Source of the DNA: Solanum dulcamara
Lineage: Eukaryota; Streptophyta; Magnoliopsida; Solanales; Solanaceae
Length of the DNA stretch: 64,000 bases
Reading direction: 5' to 3'
NCBI RefSeq assembly: GCF_947179165.1
Contig: NC_077245.1
Coordinates: 20,931,740 to 20,995,739 of the forward strand
The notes beneath the pieces were generated by a model. The model ran no database searches and was not told the origin of the DNA. It worked only from the letters and a program-made list of their open reading frames with translations. This document shows, piece after piece, positions 35,224-46,561 of the stretch (position 1 is the first letter of the stretch; each line of letters begins with the position of its first letter). A program made the position numbers and the translations under genes.

Positions 35224-36895
35224 ATGGCTCCAGCGAAGCAAAAAATTGGACACAAAAATCCAAAGAAACAAAGAAGTAAAATAAGCAGTAAGAATATAAA
35301 TGTCCTGCAGTAAAACTACTATTTATTTGGTACTACATTTTAAATCAGGGATTACTACATTGTCTATGTATTTGTTTTTTTTTCAAAATAAAATGCACCA
35401 GCGCAACCAAAAATTGAAGAATCAACAAGAAGGGAGCCACGATCTAAAACAAGGTTGAAGAATCAGCAACCTAATTTAGACGAGCATGCAGCCCAAACAG
35501 TGTCTAAAGTAGAAGGAGGAGCAGTGCATCAAGTAGGAGAATGAGCTTTTCTGCCTTCCTTTGTTGAATCAGAGAACCCTGCACAATCCTCTTTTACAGA
35601 AAAAGAAGATGGAAGAGAGGGAAAAGGACATGCTAAGGTCGACAAAGAAGATAAAGATAATAAAAATGATGAGAAAGAAGAAAAAAAAGGCGAAGGCAAG
35701 GTACAGGAAGAAGATAAACAAAATAAAGACAATGAGAAAGAAGAAGAAATAAATAACTATGATGAAGAGGAAGAAGATGATCAAATGTCTCTTGTTGAAC
35801 GTAGGAAAAAAATGAAATTGAAACATGATGAAGACAAAACTATTGGCAGACATAATGATCTTACCACCTCTTCAGGCGAAGAAGTAATAAAAACTGTCGA
35901 CGAAGGCAGATTTCCTGTGCATCTCCAGCCTGATGCTACTGGTGATATCATAATAAGGTCAACGTTAGGAAAAACTTTTGACAAGTTCAGGGTTGATATA
36001 CTCCAGAAGCAAGGTCTGGAAGATTTTTTTAGGAGTAATTTTTTAGCAAGTATCTTGATTTTTCATTAGACAATAATCCCCGCTTTCAAATGAGAATAGT
36101 GCATGCTCTCCTCAAGAGAAGATGTTTTTGAAAATAATGAAAAGAAGGATGAAATTTGGATCAATTACTGTGGCATGCTGCTTTGTTTTGGTAGAAGAGA
36201 GTTTGCCATAGTGACTGGACTAAATTATCATCCTCCAACTCAGCCCATCCTTGATTTTAAACCACCCAAACAACCTCGCAAACGAAGGATTGATCGAAAG
36301 ATAGAAGAAGCTAAGGAAACAACAAATAAATATGAGTCAGATGATAAGGACTTGGTGTCCCTTGTTGGTCTAAGCTTCAAGAATACCAGATTAGTAGCTC
36401 TGTTGAGCGGGGAAAATATCTCAAAGAATCATAAGGAGTCATTGCCTTACTTTGTTTTGTACATAATATACTTTTGCCCAAAGATCTCAACAACAACATC
36501 CCCACTAATTTGGTGAAGTTCTCGGAGGATATCAACGCTTTCAACAACTATCCTTGGGGTCATGATAGCTACATATTGACTGTCAAATACATATTGGCTC
36601 CATTATCGTCAAAGATGACCAACTTTTATGATTTTCCATGGGCTTTCATGGTAAATACATATCATATTTGGTATTTTTTCATATCTTATTGAATATTGAA
36701 ATAGTTTAATTCTTGACATCTCTTTTTCTTAGGCTTGGGAATTTGAAGCCATTCCTCATTTGAGGCAACAGGTAATTGCGAAGGAAGAGCTATCAACCCC
36801 AAGAATCCTGAGATGGTTGTCTACCAAAACCAACAAGAATCTTCTGGATCTTTTTAATTCACCAAATGATGCAGTAAAAATAAGTTCTTGAAAGA
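35224..36895 (+). pseudogene. 5' half of the Ulp1-like pseudogene (DUF1985 part)
   Basis: Exons visible before the interruption: 35224-35313, the acidic/basic tract 35550-35800, DUF1985 to a GT donor at 36651, and the exon from 36733 (AWEFEAIPHLRQQ ... LRWLSTKTNKN, LLDLFNSPNDAVK). Frame changes near 36065 (before RFQMRIVHALLKRRC) and near 36470 (LPKDLNNNIPTNLVKF in another frame than the preceding residues) are single-base type. The following 110 bp carry GTTGCAAC/CAACATATG words. Confidence 0.82.
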
Positions 36896-37016
36896 ATAGT
36901 CAGATATTGCAACATAATATCCTCAATTCACAACATATGCCTAACATGTTGAAAATTCAGACTCAGATGGCCCAACATATGACGAGCATAGTAGTAAACT
37001 TACAACTGGTAGGAGA

Positions 37017-39728
37017 TAAGGATGGCAATTTCAGCCCATATTAGTGAAATCAGCCCATTTTACCCATTTTAAATGAGTTGGATCACTCACTTTTAAAATA
37101 GATAAATATGGACTTCAGCTAATTTTAAAAGTCCAACAAAATATGGTCAAAATGGGTAAATTATGGGTACCCATTTAAGATCCATAATAGATCGGTCTTT
37201 GACTCCTTTTTTGCAAAATCCCTAATTGAGATACCTGCTGCCACAAGACACAAGTCGTACGTTGAGGATCAGACACCGCTCACTTTCTTTGGCTCTCTAC
37301 TAACAACTCGATTTTTTATTATTGAGGTACGCATTTATTTGAGTTTCTTACTTTCTTTTGCAAGTTCCAAAAGGTGATTCTGAGTTCTGATGAAAAAATC
37401 AATCATTAGGAACATAACTCCACATATAATATACTCAATAGCAGTAATCTGGGGTGCAATTCAGAATAGATTAGTGATAGTAAAAGGCAACTTGCATTTG
37501 GAAAACCAAACTAATAACAACATCAGTAGAAAGAGCATTAAATAGAACCACAATTACACCCATATCTTCAAGCCTTCAGCCTTGAACTCTTTCTGCATCT
37601 CTCTGTTACTCTTCTTGCTCCCGTACTAGTTCTGGTGGCAGCTTTTGATACAGTTCTTTCTCATCATTATGTTGCAAAGAATGTTTCTATGTCTATAACA
37701 CTCTATTATTTTTCTTTGAAAGAGGTCAGAGATATAAATGGAGGCTAATGAGGCTTCTTGTGAGATCAGTTCGTCTATCTCAAGAAAACGATCAAAAAAA
37801 AGCACTTCAATTATTTGAAATACTTTTACGAAATTGCCTCGTACTAGAGACAGTGAAAAGGTTAAAAGCACAATGTCAGGTATGTAAGGAAATATTTATA
37901 GCCGATGCTGGCACTTCAAATCTAAAGCGTCATATAGCTAAGCACATGGATAACAGACTAGAATATGGATATGTGCCATTTGATCAAATAACTTATCGTG
38001 AGAAAGTGTATGTTGCTATTCTAAAGCATAATTATCCTTTTAGCTTTGTTGAACATCAAGGAAATAGAGATATCCATTTGTACTTAAATTCAAATTTAAA
38101 ATCCATTTCAATAAATACGGCTAAGGCTGATATATTGAAATTATATGACAAGGAAAAATAACTTTTAAAGTGTGATCTTGCAATGATTCCTAGTAGAATC
38201 TGTCTGACTTCAGACATGTGAACTTATGTAGCGTCAAATGGTTATACGTTTTTAACCGCTCATTATGTTGATTTGAATGGTAATCTTCAAAAAAGAGTGT
38301 TAATCTTTCTTCATGTTCCGCCTCCACATTCCGGTTTAGTTTTGGGTCCTTCCTTTATCGAGTTTATTAAGGAATGGGGCATTGAGAAGAAGATTTTCAC
38401 TCTTACTTTGGATAATTCTAGTTGCAATAATGGTGTGGTAGATCATTTAAAAGACCATTTATCTCTAATGTATTTTCTAGTTTGTGATGAAAAGTTCTTT
38501 CATGTTTGTTGTGGGAACCATATCTTGAATTTAATAGTGAAGGCTGGTTTGGAAAAAGCAGATGAAGCTATTGAAAAAGTAAGAGAAGGTGTTAAGCACA
38601 TTAAACATTCGGAAGGAAGAATATTGAAATTTGTGGAATGCATTAAGAATCATGGGTTGCCATGTTCAAAGAAGCTTCGCCAAGATGTAAATACTCGTTG
38701 GAATTCCACTTACCAGATGCTTGATAGTGCTCTCCTCTACCAACAAGCTTATATTCAATATAAACTCCTTGATATTGATTTTAAATATAGTCTTTCCGAG
38801 GAGGAATGGAAAAGGGTAGAAAGTATTACTAAATTCTTGAAGCCATTTTATGAGATCACTACACTATTTTTCGGAAGCAAATATCCAACTGCAAATTTGT
38901 ATTTACTAAATGTATGGAAAATTCAAATGTTTCTAAAGGAAGAAGAAAATAGCAGTGACCGAGTTACGAATGATATGGATACATTGATGCTAAAGAAGTT
39001 TAAAAAATATTGGAGGTTATACAGTATGATTTTATCCATTGCCATTGTCCTTGATCCCCGATATAAATTGAAATTTGTGAAATTTTGCTTCTCTAAGATA
39101 GATCCTATGACCGATGATGCTAAGGTTAAAAGAGTTGTAGATCATTTACAATTGTTATTCAGAGAATACTTGAGACCTTCAACCACAATTTCTCTCTTAG
39201 GGGAGAACGTTTTTGATACAAGCAACAATGAAACGAGGGATGATCTTGAGGAGTTTGATGTGTTTGAGAATCAGTTGGAGTCTAGTGGAAATAAAAAACA
39301 ATTGAATTTGTACTTAGATGAGCCAAAACTTGATCGTAAAGTGAATCCAAATTTGGATGTACTTGCATATTGGAAGAAAAATAGAGGAAGATATCCAGAA
39401 CTCTCATTGATGGCACGAGATATCTTGAGCATACATATTACCACGGTAGCTTTAGAATCTACCTTTAGCATTGGAGGTCGTATTATTGGAAAGTTTCAAC
39501 GTTCTATTTTACCTTCAAATGCTGAAGCAAAGTTGTGTGCTAAAGATTGGCTATGCGGACAAGAAGGTAAGTCATCATTTATATATTGCGATTTATTTGG
39601 TTATATTATAATAGCCTTAATTTATAGTTTAACATCTTCTATTTCTAGATTTTGATGGATCAGGCACCGATGAGGATGAAATTATAGTGGAACTTCAGCC
39701 GTATCTTGCTAAACTTGGCTCACATTGA
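37017..39728 (+). mobile_element. hAT element (5' end and transposase gene), 3' end not found
   Basis: The sequence from about 37017 (TAAGGATGGCAATTTCAGCC) looks like the 5' terminus of an Ac-type plant hAT, which typically begins near GGATGGCAA and continues with GGG/CCC-poor repeats such as AAAATGGGTAAATTATGGGT. The transposase gene follows. No matching TTGCCATCC terminus or 8 bp duplication is seen before the solo LTR at 40432, so the right end is lost or unrecognised. Confidence 0.6.
37738..39728 (+). pseudogene. hAT transposase (BED zinc finger + hATC dimerisation), broken
   Basis: The ATG at 37738 begins MEANEASCEISSSISRKRSK and runs to a TGA at 37816 where Trp is expected. The BED finger follows in another frame (CQVCKEIFIADAGTSNLKRH, about 37870-37950). 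From there a single frame with stops at 38159 (TAA) and 38219 (TGA, again at an expected Trp) runs to 39566. It contains the conserved TLDNSSCNNGVVDHLK, CCGNHILNLIVKAGLEKA, QDVNTRWNSTYQML, LDPRYKL, and the C-terminal LDVLAYWKKNRGRYPELSLM with ALESTFSIGGRIIG. A GT-AG intron (39567-39648) joins the last exon ending VELQPYLAKLGSH at 39728. Length and order match Ac/RICESLEEPER-type transposases. Only a few mutations disable it. Confidence 0.88.
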
Positions 39729-40426
39729 TAGGTAAATGTGATATGTGTGCTTTTCTTGAGTATAAATGAGGAATGTGTGAGAACAGTCCTTAAATATACG
39801 CTTTCACATTGTCTAGCAGGGCAATATTTGTTTAGCCTGGATATAGTCATCAGGTGACTATCACCTTTAGAGAGTGAGTTAGATTTTGTTTTAGGTCGAA
39901 ATAAGAATCTCAGCATGGATCATAAAGACGAAGGAAAGTTTCAATCATTCTTGTTTTGGGAATTTGATGACAGAAATGCATAGTTAGTATATCCAGCTAT
40001 GGGATATAGGTAAATGTCCAAACAAGTGCTACATAGATATGCTGCATTGCAGTTTTGAGACTATCAAAATGTTGCATTGCATTTTTGAGAGTGTCTTATT
40101 TGATTGTTGTGATATTCATATATGTAGGCTTATAGTGCACATCATCTCGGAGATACTTAACTGATGAGCTTCTTTATCTTTTTTTGCATTTTGTTTTGGT
40201 TTTAGTCTCATTAGCATGGAGTCATTGTGTAAAAGGTTCACATTAGTTTGCATAAAAAACAATCAATTATTTCTTTCAGTTTTGAATTCAAACGAAATTT
40301 AGGCAATTTTTCCTTAAGTTAAACTACCTGTGGTTTACTAGTGTGAGATTCACGAGAAGAAAGAATAGGTTATCATATTAAAGTTTGATAGAGAGTAGAT
40401 TGAATTTTTAGACTCATCCAGACTAT
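39729..40426. other. Sequence between hAT gene and solo LTR
   Basis: No long open frame and no recognisable element terminus. It may hold the hAT 3' end, remaining Ulp1 introns, or both. The GACTATCAAAATGTTGCATTGC words near 40060 resemble the motif of the island. Confidence 0.4.
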
Positions 40427-40431
40427 GCTAC
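40427..40431. repeat. Target-site duplication GCTAC (left)
   Basis: Identical to GCTAC at 43961-43965 on the other side of the solo LTR. Confidence 0.9.
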
Positions 40432-43400
40432 TGTCGCCCCCCGGGAGGGTACCCTAGATGTAACCGGCACTCAGAAACCATTTCTGGCTCCCAAGCGAAC
40501 CACATAGCCTGATCACGCATCTGTTCATTCATTCATTCAGCGGAAAGTTTAAAAATAAAGAATAATTTAGCGGGCAACTCAAATCATCCATCCAACTCAA
40601 AGAATAAAGGCCATGGGCCGACAGATCAACTAAAATATTTGTCATTTAAAAATAGTTTGACAAGAATAACTCAAGGATAGAAATACTCAATCGACTCATC
40701 ACTATCTAGTCTATGAAGCCTCTATCACTACTATCTAATTGGTGCCAATGACATGTTCATGACTACCTCAAATCAAAATGAAAAGGGCTAACTCGATGCA
40801 AGAATACACAGACGGTGTCCTCCGAATGTAGGGGAGGACTCACCAATACGCTGAGTGCGAATAGATCCCCAATGATGCTCCTATTGACGATCTCTTAAAC
40901 CTGTCTCTGCATCATGAAATGATGCAGGTCCAAATGGACGTCAGTACGTGGAATGTACTGGTATGTAAAATGGCAGAACGAAACATACCTCAAGGAAGAG
41001 TAACATTGGTTCAAATATCTCAACTCAGGAAGATAAGAGGGACTCAAATAAAGCGTAGTAAATCTAAAGTAAGGATACAGTTTAGACAGAGACCAATCAT
41101 CTACCATACAATCCAACCCAATTATGTATAATACAGTTCAACCAAATCATTTACAATTCGATCCCTTTCAATCATATACACTCCGATTATATACACTCAA
41201 CTCAACAATCAACTCAATAATCAAATCCAATCTAGTCACATACCATTCTATTCAATCCAATCACAATTCATCTATTTCAATCCGACCATATACAATCTAC
41301 TCAACATTCAACTCAACAATCAGCTCAAAGGACTCAACTCAGTAAATATGCAAATTAAATTATGCAACATTTTACAATTCAACTCAAAGGACTCAACTCA
41401 ATAAATATGTAACAACTCACTCAAGTGTCCTAAGTCTAACAAGAAATAGTTTAGACAGGACTAACTCACAAGCATATAGCAACTCACTCAACTCAACTGA
41501 CTCAGATTACTATCAAGACCTAAATGGGAGTTTCTCTTAACCGACAACCATCACTTATGAGCCAGTGAAAGTACAACAATCAGACGTTGTTTCCACGTCC
41601 GTCCATACCTTGCCAGGGCATGAACGCCTCCCTAATCATGGATACCATCGATTAGTCAGGTTCTATCATTTCAGGACAATAAAATGGGAAACATCCGACT
41701 TTAACGGTTCGATCCCATTGGAAGCATCCGACTTTAACGGTTCCATCCCTACCTACGTTGGCGGCGTAGTTTCTGGGGTTCGAGTATGGACTGTACTCTC
41801 ACCCGCCTCGGTGCTCGATACTCCTCTCATGACTCCATGCTTATAAAACTCCCTCCAATCATCTCAAACAAGCCCTCATGGCTAGTTTCATGTGGAACAT
41901 TACCACCTCATCAACTCTGTTCTCATTTCAACTCAAATAAGTCATAATGGCAAGTCTCATTGGACTCTTTTCAAAACTCAACTCAAATCATCAAACTCTT
42001 CTCTTTAAAACTTGTACAATCTCAACTCGATGAATGCAGAAAATATTATGTACGTTAAAACATAATTTCAACCCCTTAACTCAAACTCAAAATAGATACT
42101 TTAATGTAAAAATACTCAACTCATTTAAAGGCTCCTCATATTCAACTCATGCTTAAACTCTTTTTAAATCATAGATGAAAATAATCATTTCTTAAACTCA
42201 AAAATAGTGTATAAATAGTTTATGCAAAAATGCTCACAAATTATTTATTTAAAACTCCTTCTCAAAAGATCCTTTATTTCCAAAATACTCATAAGACTCC
42301 AATCAACTCAGATTATGCAAATCACATAATCACATTAGACTCCAATCCGCTCCATCACATAACATCCTCATCAATACACCTCTTCATCAATCATTCTACA
42401 CATATTAAATAAGCACCATTCACGTCATCACTCACATCATCATCAAAACATCATCATCACATCATCATCATATATTATCATTTACATCATCATCAAACAT
42501 TATCATCACATCATTGTCAAGTATTATCATCACATCAATCATCAAAAATCTACTCCAAAATCCTTATTTTTGTCCTATGTTCATTTTATAGAAGCAAAGG
42601 GACATTCTTAACTAACCAATTCATTCTTTTCATTCCAATCAATAAATATATACACACAACTATCCATCTCAACCTCAAGACATTTATGACAAGAAATCTC
42701 ATCTTGGGTTCATGTGAATGAAACATGAACCCATACTCTCAACAAAACTAAACTCAAGAATATCGTCAATACCTATAAATCTATTTACAAAGATACATTT
42801 GTAGTTAATAATATGAAAAATAACTATTTAGTAACTCAAGTCATTAAAATCATCAATCAACCATTTGTATCTAAAAACATTTCATAGTTTAGGGAAAACT
42901 TTCAAGAAAACCTTTCTAGAAGGTGCAACTCTTTCACAACTCCTAACCAACACATCTATGGGCATATGGAAGAACTCAATCCATATTTTAGGTTAGCCTT
43001 ACATATCTTAGTGAAGAATTGAAGAAAACCTTGTGGTTGGGTCTTCAATGGAGGACTCAAATCTTGAAGCTCTTGGACTCTTTTTGTTGGAAATGGAGAA
43101 GAAGAAGAAGAGAGAGAGAAGCTCCTAGGGCTTTTTAGAGAGAGAGTTAGGCTGCAAACTATGTTCTCAAAAGACCAAGGGTAACATATATATAATTTGG
43201 GGAAGTTCCCAAATTGCCCCTCCTCAAAAGTTTTGAAAAATAGGCAAAAACGCACCTGGCGCGATAGTGGCACGTCGCGCCATTGCAGCGCCAGGCCAAT
43301 TACGCCTAAAACCTGCACACCTCGCAGTGGCGTGCCGCGCTAGAGACCAAACTACTGAGGCATGTTTCTGGCGCGATAGTGGCGCGTCGCGCCCTTACAG

Positions 43401-43960
43401 CGCCAAGGCCAAAATTTCTGGGTTCTGGAAAATTGGCCTGAAAAACCCTGCACAACTTTTAGCGACGCGTCGCGCCAGGGGCCAAACTACTAAGGCATGT
43501 TTCTGGCGCGATAGTAGCGCGTCGCGCCCTTACAGCGCCAAGGCCAGATTTTCACTAGTTGAACCCCAGGCCTGAAAATCTCTGTTGTGCTCGTTCATCT
43601 TAGGATCGCCACATCTTTCGACTCCGAACTCCAAAATTTACATTCTTGGTGGCGTTGGAAAAAAGACTCAATGACCATTAATTTAATAGGTTGTGGGCTA
43701 CCCAGATCGTTATATATCAAAAGATAGGGTCGTTAGAAGTTAACCCCTCATGCAAACTCCTTCTCAAACTTAGCCACGACGAACCTTTTGGCTTAATTTG
43801 GTACTAGGGGTCCTTCATAACCCCACATCACCTCTAACGCTCTTTAATTTCTTAGGAACTCATCCTAACTCATGTGAAAAATTTCAAGTCCTCCGGTCCG
43901 AGTCTACACTCACGTGAAGAAATGTCCGAATCTTAGCGAAAACAATTCCGGGGTGTCACA
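40432..43960 (-). mobile_element. Solo LTR of a Tekay-type element (3529 bp)
   Basis: It begins TGTCGCCCCCCGGGAGGGTACC and ends CCGGGGTGTCACA, the reverse-complement ends of the LTR at 5232-7879, and carries the same CpG-rich units (43250-43540) and CT tract. It is bracketed by a perfect GCTAC duplication (40427-40431 and 43961-43965) with no internal element sequence, the mark of LTR-LTR recombination. It is longer than the 5232 LTR because of CAACTCA-rich (41100-41410) and CATCAT-rich (42410-42550) sequence. The gene fragment downstream resumes at 43966. Confidence 0.93.
42410..42550. repeat. CATCAT-type simple repeat in the solo LTR
   Basis: Irregular runs of CATCATCA and ATTATCATCACATCA. 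Confidence 0.75.
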
Positions 43961-43965
43961 GCTAC
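43961..43965. repeat. Target-site duplication GCTAC (right)
   Basis: Directly follows the terminal CA of the solo LTR. Confidence 0.9.
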
Positions 43966-44703
43966 ATAGTATCATAGATGATTCCTGCCTTTATAATTTG
44001 GTGTGTCTGGACAGGGAAGAATGGAATCACGGATGTGACACTATCCAAAAACAAAAAACGACAATTATCAACTCCTGCTGCTCCTCCACTATTTGTTATA
44101 CCTTTGTCAGGTTATGGCTCAATCTCAATAGCCAAAAAGGTCACTTTGGATGAGTGGAAAAATTATCCATTTGAAGGTCACTAGACTGCCTTGGCACCTG
44201 ACAGATGAGGTGTATGTCCCGATAAATTGTGATGGACAGTTTCACTGGTTCTTGGTAGTAGTTGTATTGAAGGAACGCTGCATTAAGGTGTATGATTCGA
44301 GTTCCTCTTTGAGGAGAATCAGAAGCTGTAAGGAGATTCAAACAATGGCTACAACGTTGCCAATATTCCGTTAATATAGTGGGTTTTTTGAGAAACAAGA
44401 CCGAACTAACTAATGAGCCCTTGAATGTTACAAAATCAATAACAAATCTCTCCCCTTCGATATCAATTATGTTGAAATTATGGAGTTATAAAGGCTCAAA
44501 ATGGTATGTTAGTGACAATGGACTGCAAGTACCATCATCTGGGATTGTCCCTGAATCACTTTGCATTAGATATGTCTCGCTTTTATGGAATTATGGAGTT
44601 ATAAAGGCTCAAAATGGCTATGTTAGTGACAATGGAGGCTTGAAGAGACATACTAGAAACAAAAGCAAACCTCCAGATCAAATTTTTATGACCATTGAAT
44701 AGA
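43966..44703 (+). pseudogene. 3' half of the Ulp1-like pseudogene (C48 peptidase part)
   Basis: Contains SGYGSISIAKKVTLDEWK, then (new frame from 44150) LPWHLTDEVYVPINCDGQ, HWFLVVVVLKERC, the VYDS motif and EIQTMATTLPIF, followed by a frame with GLQVPSSGIVPES and RYVSLLWNYGVIKAQ. A 113 bp tandem duplication (from 44478 and 44591; both with TATGGAGTTATAAAGGCTCA) repeats the LWNYGVIKAQNGYVSDNG segment. The DCG active-site Cys segment normally found just before GLQVP is absent. Confidence 0.8.
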
Positions 44704-44769
44704 TGTAGAACATTTTGTTGATAAGTTCTTTTTGTAGAACTGTTCCTTTTTGCTCACATGCTATGATTG

Positions 44770-45010
44770 CTTATATTAACCTGTTGTGGCATCTCATATA
44801 TTGCAACAAAAAACTCATATGTTGAGACATAGAGCGCATTTTTTGCAACTCGTGAGTTATCAACGAAGTCACCTGTTGCAGCATAATAAACATATGTTGC
44901 AGTTCGTGAGTAATATGTTGAAACTTAAGGCTTATTCGTCGCATCAAAGAAGTAAAATATTGCAGCGTAAGACTCAATTATTGCAACTTGTGAGACATAT
45001 GCTGAACTAT
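44770..45010. repeat. Cluster of CATATGTTGCAACTTGTGAG-like words
   Basis: About ten variants of a 20-25 bp word (ATATTGCAACAAAAAACTCA, CATATGTTGAGACATAGAGC, TTTGCAACTCGTGAG, CATATGTTGCAGTTCGTGAG, TTATTGCAACTTGTGAG) follow each other with short gaps, directly after the peptidase fragment. Related words occur in the F-box island and in the 5' flank of this locus. Confidence 0.75.
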
Positions 45011-45117
45011 AAAGATAATTAACACAATATTTTACATGGAGGTTAAACATAACAAAATTCTAACTTAACATTACAAAAATAACAGAACAAAATCGTCCTA
45101 AAACTTTGCATTGCAAA

Positions 45118-45432
45118 TTAATCTTTCAATAATTTTTCAATTACAACCCCAGCCAAAAATATTGATAAGATAAATACATTTGGCTCATTACGTTCTAATT
45201 TCTTTTCATCCACTACTGTGGCAGATAAAGATTCCCCAAAACATTCCTTGGATAATTTCACTCTATCTATTTGGAGGTTCCAATCTTTTAATGCTTCAAC
45301 AGCTTCATCATAATTGTCATACTTTCGATACAAGTTTCCACTAACGTCAATCACCATTTTTGCACACTCTTACCAAGTAGAGTTTATACCCTCTTTTTCT
45401 CCCTTAAAAACAACATAAAAATACTTGGCCAT
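45118..45432 (-). pseudogene. Short protein with caulimovirus-VI/RNase H1 N-terminal domain, one internal stop
   Basis: This small domain (Pfam family of the RNase H1 N-terminus) binds RNA/DNA hybrids in RNase H1. From ATG 45432 the frame reads MAKYFYVVFKGEKEGINSTW, a TAA, then ECAKMVIDVSGNLYRKYDNY and DEAVEALKDW, the classical pattern FYVVFKG..GI..TW.EC...V....N.Y.KY..Y.EA. After the domain come 45 residues ending in a hydrophobic segment (FILSIFLAGVVIEKLL). The total is 104 codons with one stop at codon 21. No RNase H catalytic domain follows. It lies next to, and convergent with, the Ulp1-like locus and may belong to the same element. Otherwise unbroken, so either a recent pseudogene or a gene using the second ATG (45357). 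Confidence 0.65.
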
Positions 45433-46412
45433 GAGATGAGATTTAGACAAGAAAATAGTGGGAGAGGAGAAAATATTGAAAGTAGGAACAATGGAAGGCA
45501 AAAGAGAAGCACTTCTTTTCATAAATAAAAAAAGAAGGAACGCTGCCCAAGAAACAATTCTTGGGAAGTGCTAGTTTGACATTAGGGTTTTTCTAGAGGT
45601 TTAGGGTTAGTGGTTTTAATTTAAAAAGTATTTTGGGTACAAAAATAAAATGAATTGAATGATCCACCCTTTTCAGCCCCTTTTAATTATGAAAATAGCT
45701 CTAAATAGTGCTTTTGTGCCAATTTTTGTCAAAAATTTTTATGCCATCTAACATCACCCATATTTTTTTAATAAAATGGGATGGACGACGTAAGGCTTTA
45801 TTTGTAAGCGCAATTCTTATTAGAAAAAGCTTTGACCACTCACATTCCAACTTCAATTTTCGAATGGATCTTTTGGGTGTTGTCTATTTAAAAAATAAAA
45901 AGAAGGGTTGCAAACCTCTAAATTTTAAATATCTTTTTACTTTTTTACTAGTTGTCCATTATACTAAAAATAAATGTCCAACAATACTTATTCAATTTAT
46001 GAAATCAAGAGATAATTTACACTTAGTTTCTAATTTACCTTATCATTAATTAGTAATCATTTTTCTATTTCATTTTTAAGACATTGCATTTATTATATTC
46101 AAATAGTGATATGATAAAATTACCCTTTTATTTATAGTTTTTTAAGAATTGTGCTAAGTCAATAGTGAACAAATATTATTGAACGGAGGAAGCACAAAAG
46201 AAGAGAAATACTTTATAGCTCAACGATAGCTTTCACATGGACCAAAAACAACATCAAGCAAGGGAAAAGTTTGAAAAAAATACCTTTCGGATTAAGTTCA
46301 TTTTCCTTCTTATTAATTTCCTTCTTTTTCTATTCCAACATTTGACTTAGAGAGTGATGTTTTAATATGTAAATCTGTCTTTTAATTTGATTTCAACTGA
46401 TATTTATATTTT
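45433..46412. other. Intergenic AT-rich sequence
   Basis: No gene or element recognised. The 113-codon open frame at 45708-46049 has no family resemblance and sits in very AT-rich sequence. Confidence 0.5.
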
Positions 46413-46561
46413 TTAATTTTGAGTGTGCATAAGTAGATATATCTGTTCTAATATAAATCAGTTTGAGTGTATCTCACGCGAATTGTGATCTAGGACGCAT
46501 GTGTTTACTTGTGTAATTTTATATAAATTTAAGTATCTATTTGTGCTCACTCAAAATTAGG
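46413..46561. mobile_element. Foldback MITE, Solanaceae type
   Basis: The left arm (46413-46440, TTAATTTTGAGTGTGCATAA...) is an imperfect inverted repeat of the right arm (46534-46561, ...TTGTGCTCACTCAAAATTAG), with a loop of about 90 bp containing TAGGACGCATGTGT. I recognise this arrangement as an abundant small foldback repeat of Solanaceae genomes; no target-site duplication could be fixed. Confidence 0.6.

Larger units (their letters stand above)
35224..44703 (+). pseudogene. Ulp1-like cysteine protease locus (DUF1985 + C48 peptidase), interrupted by hAT and a solo LTR
   Basis: Ulp1 (C48) peptidases cleave SUMO from proteins; in plants a large transposon-associated group also carries DUF1985. 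The N-terminus (MAPAKQKIGHKNPKKQR, 35224) is followed by a Lys/Glu-rich region (35580-35790), DUF1985 (35940-36650; GKTFDKFRVDILQKQG, DEIWINYCGMLLCFGRREF, FAIVTGLNYHPP, INAFNNYPWGHDS, FPWAFM) and, after a GT-AG intron, EFEAIPHLRQQ (36733 on). Then a hAT gene and a solo LTR intervene. The peptidase part resumes at about 44050-44703 with VTLDEWKNYPFEG, LPWHLTDEVYVPI, CDGQFHWFLVVVVLKERCI, KVYDSSSSLRR. The His and Asp of the catalytic triad are visible; the segment with the catalytic Cys (DCG) is missing, as are about 60 residues between NYPFEG and LPWHL. Frameshifts occur near 36065 and 36470. Inactive. Confidence 0.85.

Noticed and set aside
35561..35853. Minus-strand Phe/Leu-rich frame that looks like a multi-pass membrane protein
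   Set aside because: It is the complement of the AAG/GAA-rich Lys/Glu tract of the Ulp1-like gene; the hydrophobicity is an artefact of TTC/CTT codons.
39729..40426. Right end of the hAT element at 37017
   Set aside because: I searched by eye for TTGCCATCC-like termini and an 8 bp duplication and found none.
42420..42550. Possible CRISPR-like or satellite array of CATCATCA units
   Set aside because: Irregular simple sequence without spacers of constant length, inside a plant solo LTR.
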